Positions 1 through 11,066 of a stretch of DNA of 24,659 nucleotides are shown here, piece after piece. The stretch is taken from NCBI RefSeq assembly GCF_000003605.2, contig NW_003125391.1, forward strand, positions 1 through 24,659. Reading direction: 5' to 3'. Source of the stretch: Saccoglossus kowalevskii. Lineage: Eukaryota > Hemichordata > Enteropneusta > Harrimaniidae. A program made the translations under genes and the position numbers. Numbering within the stretch: position 1 is the stretch's first letter; every line of letters starts with the position of its first letter. The notes under the pieces are model-generated. The model was given only the letters and a program-made list of their open reading frames with translations, was not told the origin of the DNA and ran no database searches.

Positions 1-479
1 TGATAAATGCACTACATGACATGGTAAATGCACTACACAACATGGTAAATGCACTATATAACATGATAAATGCACTATATAAGACGATAAATGCACTACA
101 CAACATGGTAAATTCACTACACAACATGGTAAATGCACTACATAACATGGTAAATTCACTACACATGATACATGCACCACATAAAATGGTGAATGCACTA
201 CATAAGATGGTAAATACACTACATAACATGATAAATGCACTACACAACATGGTAAATTCACTACACAACATGGTAAATGCACTACATAACATGGTAAATT
301 CACTACACATGATACATGCACCACATAAAATGGTGAATGCACTACATAAGATGGTAAATACACTACATAACATGATAAATTCACTACATAACACGGTAAA
401 TGCACTACACAACATGGTAATTGCACCACACAACATGGTAAGTGCTCCACATAATATGGTAAATGCACCACATAATATG
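1..479. repeat. 21-bp tandem repeat (minisatellite) with 144-bp higher-order period
   Basis: About 23 imperfect copies of a 21-bp unit close to atggtaaatgcactacataac run from the window edge, so the array is probably cut by the window start. A block with one shortened 18-bp unit (aaattcactacacat at 152 and again at 296) recurs with a 144-bp shift, meaning six 21-bp units plus one 18-bp unit duplicated together. Because the unit length is a multiple of three and contains no stop on the plus strand, the array reads as a run of heptads such as MVNALHN. I do not regard that as a gene: it has no flanking coding sequence or recognisable family. Confidence 0.93.
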
Positions 480-485
480 ATATTT

Positions 486-2242
486 TACGACTTAAGATAG
501 CTGTGGCTTTCCATAGTACTGACAGTATGTTGATAAGACTGTCGATATTATAAAACAAAAATCAGCTCTAAACATGTTCCAGAATGAAAAATAGTTGGAT
601 GAAAACAGAATAGTCAATAATACCGACAAGACGAAAATAATGCGTGCAAATTACCGCAAGTCAGAAATACCATAAGTTTACTAGAACGAATATAAAGATT
701 ACTGTGTGGCGACAACATTTAGAGACTGTCAATAAAACACGATTTATTTTACGTGATGATTGACCATCAACGCTCATTTAAATATAATGCTAATAAGTTA
801 TGTAGAACAATATATGTTGTTAGTGTCACGGAATAATTTATTTACACTTTGAATCTTGCAGCACAGTCTGGAGGTCTACACAATAAATTAAACAGTATAA
901 ATTACAAAAACAGAATAACAATAATGATATATGATTGCCCTACATGCACATGCCAATCAACCTAGTTTGCAAGGATGTTGCAGTGCGATAATAGTATTCA
1001 AAAGTATGAATTAACTTGCTCCAGATTATGTACGCTTTAATAATAGATCATTAGTGGTTACATACGCTATAATAATTAGTTATTTTGCAGGATACTTCTC
1101 GTATAACTTTCCATGTAAAATATATATTCATTTGTAAAAATAACATTTAAACATGTCGTGATTAATTTTTTAACATTATCAAACCATAGTTCAGACCACA
1201 CAGTAAATACAAACTATTTTCCGAATGTAAAATTTATAGTAAAATATGAGAGTGTGAATACAAATATTTTATATAAATGGCTCAGTGGCAAAACGTTGCT
1301 AACCATTTTAGTTGTCATTGATCGTGGCAAACTAAGGCAATAAGGTAAAACGACAGTTTCTGTTAGTGTTGTACACACCTATGTGTCTAAATTAATTACA
1401 AATATATTAAAGTATTCATTGACATTAATTGTTGATGACGTCATGTCCTCTTGCGACGAAGCACTTCTGAATTTTGGAAAGTATGTAGATATAAAAAGAC
1501 GACCCAATCTTTTGTGCAATTATTCGTCTTCTAAGATTTATCAATTTTCCCGATCTATAATATCGTTATAGGCGGATTAATACAAAGAAACAAAGTCATT
1601 CCAGTGAGCTCAATCGTTGTAGTGGGAAGGTTTTTAACACAATATGCAATGATTCCAACAATAAAGTCTACCTTGAAAATATATGTCGTCATATTAGATT
1701 TAATTAAAATGAATAAACATTATATTCTGTGGATATGCATTTATGGCAACTAATTCGACATTGGAAGAATTTCAAGTTATACAAAACAATCGTTATCGAC
1801 AATCGACATATTTTGCTGGACATCTTATCATAGTTTATGAATACCAATATGTATATATCAATTAATGCAACATTTTCAACTTAAACACATATAAACACAA
1901 TTGACTTGATATAGATTAAACAGACAAACGGACATGCAACACAACAAAGTCCCTGATTTGTAATCCATCAACGTGGTTGTTGACAATTGCAACCAAAACG
2001 ATACACTGTACATGATGGTCCTGCTTTTAAATGGCAAACATGTGTGATGCACTCTTTCGAATGAAATATCGCACCATGAAATGATTTTGAAATCGAGGAA
2101 GTGTCATAATATGTAATTTGATAGTTCGATTTATGATTTTTGCAATGTGTGCAGTCAAGTTGTCCATGAAATAAAAGTGAATAAACTGGACATGTGTTTT
2201 TATAACACCTAAAAGTACAGTATGTGTTGATAGCACGTGTAA
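486..2242. other. 3' flank of the channel gene, no gene seen
   Basis: AT-rich sequence between the tandem array and the end of the channel gene. Its open frames are short (about 60 codons) and show no family motifs or paired splice sites. A perfect cAMP-response-element octamer TGACGTCA is present at 1436-1443, but it is isolated and far from any start site I can define. Confidence 0.6.
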
Positions 2243-2248
2243 TTTAAT
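2243..2248 (-). terminator. possible poly(A) signal ATTAAA of the channel gene
   Basis: Read on the minus strand, this is the variant poly(A) hexamer ATTAAA, about 140 nt downstream of the channel stop codon. No canonical AATAAA was noticed on that strand between the stop and about 1700. The 3' end itself is inferred. Confidence 0.3.
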
Positions 2249-2383
2249 ATTTCCCAGGGTGATTGGTCACATGGTTGCTTGGTTACTATTTTGGTTTGCA
2301 TTGTCATTCGTTCTAGCATGACATCTGATTAATAACACAATGCATATGAAATATTGTTCTTCGATAAGAAGTTGTTAAGATTT

Positions 2384-2556
2384 CTAATTTAGGTCTTCCA
2401 GATTCCACGCTTTCTTTTCACTTACAACATCGCCGGCAGATGACGTCTTGGTAGGTGTTATCTTTTGGCATTTTCTGAAAAGTAGAAAATCTAGTATTTC
2501 GACCAGAGACAGCAGACTAGCTCCCAAAAACAGTCCAAGTGTGCCTCCAATATCAC
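2384..2556 (-). CDS. channel exon 11: pore helix TM2 and short C-tail
   Basis: Residues 636-692 and the TAG stop. DIGGTLGLFLGASLLSLVEI is the hallmark second helix with the G-x-S selectivity filter. A Lys-rich tail of about 30 residues (RKCQKITPTKTSSAG...) follows, ending WNLEDLN. Acceptor TTCATTGCAG. Confidence 0.96.
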
Positions 2557-5500
2557 CTGCAATGAATAAAACCAATTCATGTCAATTATAACATGAAATA
2601 CAAGGAAACTGTGAAAACATTACCAAATGACTTCTTTATGATTATTTGTTATACATCGAAATGCTGGATAAGATCACTTTCGAAAATAAAATATTCCAAT
2701 TTTTGTTTCAAGCATTCTAGATAAGTCTAAGATGTCCAAACGCGGTTTACTGTCCTCAAATGGTCGAAGGACTGGTAATCAGCCAGACTACAAAACAACT
2801 CAACACAGTAGTAAGTCCCAAGAGAGAGTCATGTGGCGATCAAACGTACTTATGTATTCTGAATCGTAACAGGTTATGTGCAGTTGTTTACATGGCGATT
2901 GTTTCTCTCAAATAGCTTGTTTGGTAACGTCCAATACAATATTATTTCAGTTAATATTTGTCCCTTACAAAGCACATTTCATAAAACTCGTTTATAAAAG
3001 TCATATATGTATATTTGCTTAATTGGTAAAATCTCTATCTGATATGTATGCATCTACGTACACGACTGTTTAAATATTGATGTCATTGATCTAGGAACTA
3101 ATTTAGATAATGTATCACAGGTGTTATAATTAAGTGCAAATAACAGTCAGTTTGTTCTCATTCTGCCTCACAAAATCTTGTGCATGCCTAGATCGACTTT
3201 CTCAATGTTTCATAGCAAAAAAATATTGAATCGCCGCATTGTTTGTTTTGATATGACTGTGCTGTTGTTATGCTGTTTTCATACATATTGATAAAGCGAT
3301 GTATATTTAGGATTGTTTTAACGCCTGTTCGTACGAAAACTGATACAATTTTGCGGACGAAGCATTAGGTCCTCTCCTGAGATGATAGTCAACATGCATT
3401 TGGTAGAATTAACTTAAATAATTTATTTGTAGTTTGAATGAGTGTTAACAATACGAATCACTTCAATGAGTACTGCGTTATGTCTTCTATAAAGCATTAT
3501 TGCATAACTTACACACGAGGTTGAATGCTTCATAATCCCTCTGCTGGGTGATTCTCTGTTCTCGCAAGATCCCGTAATAAACATTCAGTTTAACCACATT
3601 TTTCCTGAAAAATTATAATTACATAAAATAATTTTCATTACATTCTCAATAACGTTGTAGGGCATATTTATTCATTTTTCAACTTGATATTTTAGCCATA
3701 TTTAAAATTATAGTAGGAGATGAAATATTGTTTATTATTAGAACGTTATATCGGAACATCGTCAGCTGATTTTATTTTTAAATGTAGAAAATCCGCAAAC
3801 ATGTATGTTCAAAACTGGTCTCTAATTTAACATTTTAATGTTATCGTCCGCATTAACAGCGAACAACTAAGTTTACAATATATATATAAGTCACAACAAT
3901 CAAATACAGAGTTATTGCAATATTTGCCCACAATCTCATTGAATCTAAAACAAGAAAACAACATGATTTGATTGTCCAAAAACAGCTTTAATTTCGAAGC
4001 ACTAAATTCTCACCTCATGTAGTCGTAACATACGCTCTCGATTGGAGAATTAGAATGTATCTCTGGCAGTTTCTCTACGTAAAATTCATAGATTTGACTA
4101 TACATCACTTCAAACATATCAATACCGGATTGCTCGAGAACATCCGTTAGAATGAGCATGACATCATGATAGAATTCGGGCATAATATACCATGGCACAA
4201 GGAAAACGTCCTCCGTAGCTTGTTTAACAGTCCAGTTCAAATAATATCCTATTCTAATAGAATACTGATGCAAGAAAACGACGGAGGTTTTAAAATATAT
4301 GTCACTGCCTACACCGGCGCCAGTATAATTGCGACTTTCCTTATAGATATTATAATACATGGTCCGTCGTAGTGGAGTTACAAATTCATATAAACTAGCA
4401 TGGTAAAGTATTTGGAAAGCTCGATCTAATACGTCAGAAACATTATGGGCTGTAATTTGTAAGTTGGTGTTTATAGCAGAGGGGAATAGTTCCGCGTTGA
4501 ATTGCAAGTCGGAGGTTATGCTAGCAAATGTTTGTGAGAACGATGTGTTTTCCAACGTTGTAAAATTGACATGCATCAGTGGTATATGTAAACGATCTTG
4601 TACACCTGTCGGCACAATAAAGTGGGTTTTCATTCTTTCAATAACTGTATTTTTAGGTATATGTATCCTGGAAAGAAAAAATTACATTTACCCATTATAT
4701 TATTTCGTTTACAACACATATCGTGTTTGTCAAAAATCAGTATAATGTTAACCTGCGATAGATACACCAGTTATAATAATGACATACTTGCGTTGATATT
4801 TTACATCACACATAGATTAAAACACGATTAAACTAATACCTCGTGATTGGGAATAAGTCGTTTAATACAACTTACATTAGGAAACTAGCCATTGCCTTCG
4901 GACATGGGGCTGATGCAGTTGCAGCAAGTCCGTCCGCAAATGGTTTTGAAGGATATTGTCCATAAGAAAGTTGCACATCGTACAGTTCTTGATGACATGT
5001 AGGCTTACAGTGAGAGCACGCTTTGTTCATCTCCGCTGGGGACTCTGTGAAAAACAGTAATAAATTCGCACTATACTAAAAGTAACGTAGATTAGAACAT
5101 AGCAGTCGATGTTTCAGTACATCGCAGATGAGATATTTATTCCTATAATTAGGAAGTGTGAGTCAAGCAATGTTTCTTAGTAACAACATCGCTGGAAATC
5201 ATTGTACAAAAATGTAATTCGATATTTGAATATGTACGTTATATCACATGCCATAATTATATGGCACCCCGATAGCCTACCGCCGTATAGGTACAAATAA
5301 CATATCTTCAGTAATAATCCCATCCATTAAAGTAATGTGCCTTGTTCTAACAACACATATTTGATTATGTGTTCCTTGTATCAAAGGCGACCTCTCCTGA
5401 AGGTTTGGTGAATAATCCACTCATAACTTATGTCACACGCAACGTAATGTTACCGTAATTGGTATAGTACAGGTGTGATGGTTCAAATACCAAAATGGCA

Positions 5501-8500
5501 ACAGTAACAGAAAGACTTCCCTGGCGGCGATGATAAAATACGAACACGGAGCCAACAGATGAGGTTTCAACTGGCACTGGTATTATTATACTCTGCAAAC
5601 ATCAAGTACAATAACGCGGTAAAACTCCAAACCTCCAATAACTAGATACTTAAACTCCAATACAATTCAACGAGATCTCCGATCTGATCTCAGTGCTTAA
5701 CAACTCGATAGTAGATGTATATGACTTTCGAATTATAAATGATTAATCAATATTAAAATTGTCGTGTTTTTTTTTATTGGCGACGAGATAGACAACTTCA
5801 CGAAACCTTATCTTTCAATACTTGTCCCAAAACCTGAATACAAAATCTACCTATAACTTATAAAAATTCATATTCATTTTTTTGTTTTCATGGCAACAAG
5901 ATATGCATCTCCGTCGATATTTATTCTAGTGTTCCGCGTCAACACCTTCTTGAAATTTTATGAAAATCTATTCACACGTGTAAAATTTATAAATCAATAA
6001 TAAAACATTTCCGAAATTACTGTTAGCATAACGATCAGATCATCTTCTCTGCCAAAATATAATCGATTGGTCCGCAATGAAGGCAATGAGGTTGTCAATT
6101 TTTAAAAATTAACTTCTCCTGATAATTTCGTGATAATCAAACTATAATTTGTTGAGTCAAACCTTGTTAGAGACAACAAACCACAAATCAACACACGAAC
6201 ACCCGAGTTAACAATGCAAAAAAGAAAAGAGACACGCTTCGCAGCTGAACTACCCAACAAACTAGTAGTAAAACTAATAAAAAAACTAATAGTAGTAGAA
6301 TGTCACTCACCATTCAGAGGAAGGTAGCAGTTGAACATCTCAGTAGTGTTACATATCATCTCATTTCCTAAGTAAGCAAACAAATGTAAATTTGTCATGC
6401 ATTTGCTGCCTTGACCTTGTTATCGTATTTAGAAAGGATAGAGAGAACGTACTCACCTGGCATTGTGAAATAACGACAATTGCACTCATTAACAGTAAAA
6501 ATGGCTTCACATTCAGAAATACATTTAGACAGTGAGTAGTTTCCTGTGAAATATTTTAGCGCGGATGCCTCTGGCGCTATGCACTGTGTGTGGCCTTCGG
6601 GCTCTGGTAAGTAAGTGACCTAGAGTAAAAAGATCGAATTTAATCGTACGTATAATTTTAGTTTAGACTAGAATTGCTTGCTACTGTGACAAAAAAGTGA
6701 TGATTTGATTAAACCTACCGTTGATTTTTTAAGTTGCGCCGAGGCAATCATCCCCGGGGAAAGATTGAACCCCTCGTCCTTTGGGTTCGGTACGTCGTCC
6801 GCTCCATGGGCAATAACACGAAATCCAACGTGCTCAATTTGTTCATTAGTATACTCTTCTCCCTCAACGTCGAGAATAACAGCCAATCCGTGACGTTCAC
6901 CTGTCAAGAGCAAGCGCGTGCATTCATTTAAAACGATTGTGGATAGTGGTATGCCCGTAAACGAGAACTATGTCTAATGTTAAACATACCACTGTTACTC
7001 TGTTCCAATAGCGGTTCCTCCAGACCTGTGTTGAATGTATAACACACTGTTTCTCCCGCTGATGTCTCAGTAAAATTATGGTGTCCACAAGACCTGCCAC
7101 TCCATTGGCACCTTGATTGTAAAAATAATGATTGACAATTTAATATAAAGGTTATAAAACTCATCTTGTTCATCTTCGGTATTTCACATTTTCAATATTC
7201 AATCAATTGCAGTAGTCGAAAATAACTACTTTATTCAACTAATTTGCCATAATTGTCAGTTAATCACAAAAAGCACACCATTTGAATAGTGGAAATTTGC
7301 CTATTCCAGAAATTGCACGACATCGCGAGAAACGTTTTCGTTCGACTCTTTAGTTATTTCACATAATACAGAATAAAAACAGCTCGAAAACTAAAAATGT
7401 GACCATTAGTTTCCTAGCGTTCAAAACAAGCAGCCTCTCGGCGGAGATAGCTCCGCTGTTTGCAATGGACGTGTCAATTAAAGAACTGACGATAACATTA
7501 GAAAATGAACAAATCCGAGAGAAGTCGATCTGAGGTACCTACATATATAACAAGAATATCCCTTTTTACCAAAAATGACCAAAATAGTAATTACAAATAG
7601 AGAATTGAAGATAGAGGTCTACTAGTAATACATATATGTTTGATGTCAAAGCGATAGGACTTGTGGTTTTCCACAAGAAGTCAAAAATATCACTTTTTAC
7701 CAAAAATGACAAAAATATTTATCAAAATCAGAGTATTAAAGACATCATCACGAAATGAACAAATCTAAGAGATGTATGCCAAAGATACATATACACCAAG
7801 AATAAAAGCAATAAGAATTGTAGTTTTCAAGAAGAAGTCAAAAAAGTAAAATGTTGACACGGACGACGGACGCCGGCGGACAATCACTCAATATTATATG
7901 TTCCGCTCGACAAAGTCGTCAGCGGAGCAAACAAAATTATCCTCTTATATTAAACATTTGTTCGTACTTTGATGGAACCTGTTACTTGTTTCTTCAAACT
8001 TGCAAATGTCATAACATTGATGTGCATAAGACAGAAACAGAACCTACCTACAAATAATTATATGTTTTCATAAATCATTATTTCAAAATATACACTTTTG
8101 TTTAATAATTTAAATAATACTCCGACAAACATGAGAACGGTATATCCTTCTCTTAGTATATAAATAAGAAAACAAAACATCATACATAAGTATGAGACAT
8201 CGTTAAACGCTAGCTTGATCTACAGATCTTTTTATTAGGTGTAATATAAGTCATTATAATATTGTTAATGACATAGTTCTGTCCAGTTTTTAATTACTGT
8301 GTCAATTAAAAACAATTACAGATGTAGATTATAATTAAATGGTGTAGGAATATTCAGCATGTTACCACACAGTAAGGATTTTTCTTGAACAAAATCTAAG
8401 TATGAAAACAAAATATGGTCACCAGTCAGCATTTTGAATTAAATTACAATGCAGACGTGCATCAAAACCACCATCTATAATATTCAAAAGCAAGTTTGAA

Positions 8501-11066
8501 TAAAGTCCACAATGCCACAAGTGGAATAGCAATTGTAAACTGGAATTACAAAGAAAAAAAGAACGGGTAAATGAAATTATGAATACATTTTAAACTTTAA
8601 AGTGCAATTTAAAATCTAAAGAAATAAAAATGACAATTAAAATTTTCAAAGAAATGTAGAATTTTAATTATGAATCCATTAAAAATAGATAAAGTAGCAA
8701 GAATGAAAACACGAAAACGTGGTCCTTCTCGGCTGTCGTCACGGTACTCCATAGTCTAAGCAACACACTGAAACTTTCAGGCCATCCGTTTTAGTGGGAA
8801 ACTATGACCAGTAACACCACGGTCCGTCCCTCATTAATGCGAGACATCACTAGCTGCAAGGGGGTCGCTGATTAGCTGTTCGCGCTGCCAGTGTATAAGG
8901 AAATTAAGCATTCAAATATATATTTAACTTGAATCAAAGAGTTCAAACGAGTTCCTTATTGGGTTAGGTTGTATAATCATAGACAATGCTATAATATACG
9001 TGTTGTATAGCTGTATTGTGCATTTTAGTCACGTTCTCTGAGTCTCAGAAGAGTTTGCTTATAAAGGTTTTTTCAAGGTTGGCGATCTCTTACATGCACT
9101 GTTCTACATAATACAGATAACCAGATATATATGTAAATTAATGCATCATTCCCACCTTAATTATGTTATTATTCATAAACACGTACGAATATCACAGTTA
9201 CTGAAATTAAAAAAAAAAACGAATGGCAACGCAACGGTTTCGAATTATTATTGTTCTTTGGTTAGGACCAATGCATGCCTACAAATCGAGCTTTTGGCCA
9301 CATTACTACTTCGCGTTCTTGGTGGTTAGGTATACATGTCAAGAGTATACGTACCCTAAAATCATATCATCTTTCTGATGTCCAATCTCTTTTAAAAATG
9401 TCAGCATATCGTAGCCCGGAGGTAGAGCAATATCGCTCAAATTAACCCCTACTGGCAGTTGTGTAGTCGTAGGAGAGAGTATCGCTTTTGCTACTTCAAT
9501 CACAGTCTCTTCATCAGCGTATCCAAAAAAATCAAGTGTGCCCGTTTTCCTGGAAGGATTTTCAAGAGGAGACGTGTTAATTATGAATAAATTGCAGTGA
9601 TGCTAATGACTGTAGTATGTAACACGTGACTCGGTTCCATGCATGTAAACAAAAATAGCCAACACCTGGAAGGTGATTCAAATAGTATGACAGTTCGTTT
9701 TTTCTACCTATAAATACATGTATATGTATCATTAGTATACATACCTGGCAACATTGTTATTACAAATGGTTATAGAGGGTAACTTTAAAGTATCTACGGG
9801 TAGGTCCACAAAGTTGACACTGATCGGGCGTTCAGAATACGTTGTGACTATTTTGTACACCTGGAATAGCAACCCGCCTAACGCACAGCAAACAATTATG
9901 CCCCAGAAAATTCTGTGGATTATGAAGATGCAAGAAAAGTCAGAATCTGAACAATATAATATATTTATACAATAATCATTTTTAATAAGTGGTCATGTTC
10001 CACATATATTAAACGTAGTAATTTACTGTGAGCACATTTACCTCTTGCCTTAATTTTTGAAGCCCTTTACGAAGCGGCGTGGGCTAAATTACGAAGGTGT
10101 GGCTATTCAAGTTTGCAGAATTACTCCGTTAGAGTATGGAAACTCGGTTGCGAACGGTAGTCAACGGGGTTTTGGTTCTTACGGGCCTCGGACTTCAACC
10201 TCAATCCCTAAAAAGGCCGTTATTTCTTTAGCAGTCGCTTTAGTTTTCGCGATCACGCTGAAAGAACTAAAACAACAATTATTTCTTTTTGTAAAACAAA
10301 AAAAGAAGTCCCGACTTTGCCAGTCTAGAGTTTGTTCACAGTGGACTTTTAATTTTGACCATGGTTCAAGTAATCATTATAATTTCGCATACAATCAGCA
10401 CTATTATACTCGTAGTAAATATCCGTAAAATGGACAGGTTTTCGATTTCGTAACAGTGAACTATGCATGTTTACTTGATCTATAATCAGAGATGTTGCTT
10501 GTATCCCGATACGATGTAATCGCCATTTTTCTAGCTCTATTATAATATCAGGATGGGGTTTTAATAAAATATAGAATTTTTTTGTGAACCGCAAACTCCT
10601 TCAAAAATAATAATGTTGTATCTAATCTTTTTTTTTCTTGATATTACAGACATTTCAGGCATGCCCGTATTGCAATATTCTTTATAAAAACAAAGCGATT
10701 CGAAAGAGGATAAGCACACAACAAGGAAAGTATATTCTGTGTGAAATACTTCGTATATTGATTTTTAAAACTGAAATGTATATGCAAGTGTCATGATAAA
10801 TAATGTTAACATTGTAAGTAAAATTTATATGTCAGCTATGATTCATAGCTGTACCTATACAAATATAACTATCCAATATAACAACGCGTCAATAAGTAGA
10901 CACAAATTTATATATAATCGACGAGCACGTAATCGAGTAAAAAAAGCTAAATCACAATTTACCTTCTAAATCTAATCAAAGACGGGTCCGTCACATACTT
11001 TAAGCCTCCAATACTGGTCTCTTTGCCGAAATTCCAGAAAATACCAGAAGACGTCTGTTTTGTCAT
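2384..11066 (-). CDS. DEG/ENaC family sodium channel (ASIC/FaNaC-like), 11 coding exons
   Basis: Subunit of an amiloride-sensitive-type cation channel: two membrane helices, a large cysteine-rich extracellular domain, and a trimeric pore at the cell surface. The joined exons give 2079 nt, or 692 residues plus stop. TM1 is at about residues 36-60 (IFWGIIVCCALGG). The finger/palm follows, with CYTFNTG, the Cys-rich stretch CISECEAIF...CNCRYFTMPG, and CKPTCHQELYDV...YPSK. TM2 is at about 637-662 with DIGGTLGLFLGAS; the GAS selectivity motif is at 647-649. The start is the first Met after an in-frame TGA at 11163-11165; a spliced upstream N-terminus is not excluded. All ten introns are GT/AG and all phases agree. 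Ligand (protons, peptides or other) cannot be told from sequence. The 218-residue exon 9 is an unusual insertion. The family is certain; the orthology is not. Confidence 0.95.
3513..3604 (-). CDS. channel exon 10: palm strand before TM2
   Basis: Residues 605-636, encoding KNVVKLNVYYGILREQRITQ and then QRDYEAFNLVC. It matches the family's eN.l.l.i.ye.l....i.q...Y....ll segment just outside the pore. Acceptor TTTTTCAG, donor GTAAGT. The last residue, Cys636, occupies the position usually held by the Gly before D-I-G-G. Confidence 0.94.
4014..4667 (-). CDS. channel exon 9: 654-nt symmetric insert exon
   Basis: Residues 387-605. It starts IHIPKNTVIERMKTHF and ends SPIESVCYDYMR. In ASIC and FaNaC relatives only about 20 residues separate the PSK motif (exon 8) from the strand that leads to TM2 (exon 10), so nearly all of this exon is additional. 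The reading frame is open throughout (217 whole codons). It has five N-glycosylation sequons (NFT, NTS, NVS, NYT, NWT), as expected for extracellular protein, and a single Cys near its end. Acceptor CTTTCCAG, donor GTGAGA; both flanking introns are phase 2. I recognise no domain. Open frames on the opposite strand are shadows. Confidence 0.88.
4876..5044 (-). CDS. channel exon 8: end of the cysteine-rich region, PSK motif
   Basis: Residues 331-387. It encodes SPAEMNKACSHCKPTCHQEL and then SYGQYPSKPFADG, equivalent to the family's C.C..pC....Y......PS. segment. It ends with AT, two bases of a codon that both exon 9 and exon 10 can complete as ATG. Acceptor TTTTTCACAG, donor GTAAGT. Confidence 0.93.
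6311..6367 (-). CDS. channel exon 7: 57-nt mini-exon
   Basis: Residues 312-331, giving NEMICNTTEMFNCYLPLN with two further cysteines. It is a symmetric phase 1-1 exon of 57 nt, so skipping would remove 19 residues without a frameshift but would lose a conserved disulfide pair. Acceptor GCTTACTTAG, donor GTGAGT. Confidence 0.9.
6457..6619 (-). CDS. channel exon 6: cysteine-rich thumb entry
   Basis: Residues 258-312. YLPEPEGHTQC is followed by YSLSKCISECEAIFTVNECN and CRYFTMP, the classic Y....C..eC....v...C.C....MP signature whose cysteines form the thumb disulfides. Acceptor TTTTTACTCTAG, donor GTGAGT. Confidence 0.95.
6719..6900 (-). CDS. channel exon 5: beta-ball/palm segment
   Basis: Residues 197-257. 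GERHGLAVILDVEGEEY matches the family's G..GL.l.ld....EY strand. VGFRVIAHGADDVPNPKDEG and FNLSPGMIASAQL match the following G..v..h....P....G..l.PG region. Acceptor CTCTTGACAG, donor GTAGGT. Confidence 0.93.
6990..7111 (-). CDS. channel exon 4: finger domain, CYTFN motif
   Basis: Residues 156-197. It encodes CQWSGRSCGHHNFTETSAGE and then VCYTFNTG, the best conserved extracellular motif of the family. An N-glycosylation sequon (NFT) is present. Acceptor ACAATCAAG, donor GTATGT. The phases join exons 3 and 5 without a frame change. Confidence 0.93.
7437..7935. repeat. degraded dispersed repeat inside channel intron 3
   Basis: Intron 3 (7112-9354) is the longest in the gene. This part contains internally repeated text: tttttaccaaaaatgac at about 7563 and 7697, a tgaacaaatc segment at about 7506 and 7757, and an 'aaagcrataggacttgtggttttcaagaagtc'-like segment at about 7648 and 7806. 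It then runs into a CG-rich stretch with repeated GGACG words (7859-7881). The motif gctccgctg appears at 7449 and, inverted, near 7921, hinting at terminal inverted repeats. Such sequences are familiar as high-copy elements in bivalve genomes; this is recall, not a search. The rest of the intron holds nothing I can name, apart from a GC-richer patch at 8715-8895. Confidence 0.5.
9355..9549 (-). CDS. channel exon 3: finger domain
   Basis: Residues 91-156, acceptor TTCCAG and donor GTACGT. It ends in a segment typical of peptide-gated/degenerin members (PPGYDMLTFL...HQKDDMIL), which leads directly into the Cys-Gln-Trp of exon 4. Confidence 0.92.
9745..9912 (-). CDS. channel exon 2: first membrane helix and start of the palm
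   Basis: Residues 35-91. The acceptor ATCCACAG precedes A, which completes Arg35. TM1 reads IFWGIIVCCALGGLLFQVYK. It is followed by the family's post-TM1 segment, including LPSITICNNN (the P-S-I-T-I-C-N motif). The exon ends AG before GTATGT. Confidence 0.93.
10963..11066 (-). CDS. channel exon 1: cytoplasmic N-terminus
   Basis: Residues 1-34 plus two bases of codon 35 (AG), ending at donor GTAAAT. It begins MTKQTSSGIFWNFGKETSIG. The SIGG stretch sits where the family has its His-Gly gating motif: the Gly is kept and the His is replaced by Gly. The only Met in the open stretch after the upstream TGA was chosen as start. Confidence 0.85.

Noticed and set aside
21-500. 159-codon open frame of MVNALHN heptads
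   Set aside because: It arises from the 21-bp tandem repeat, whose unit is a stop-free multiple of three; no flanking coding sequence.
4166-4831. Three plus-strand frames (4166-4372, 4464-4745, 4598-4831)
   Set aside because: Mostly shadows opposite channel exon 9, which has splice sites and matching phases on the minus strand.
7851-8057. 68-codon plus-strand frame starting in the GGACG-rich tail
   Set aside because: It overlaps the end of the dispersed repeat in channel intron 3 and has no protein motif.
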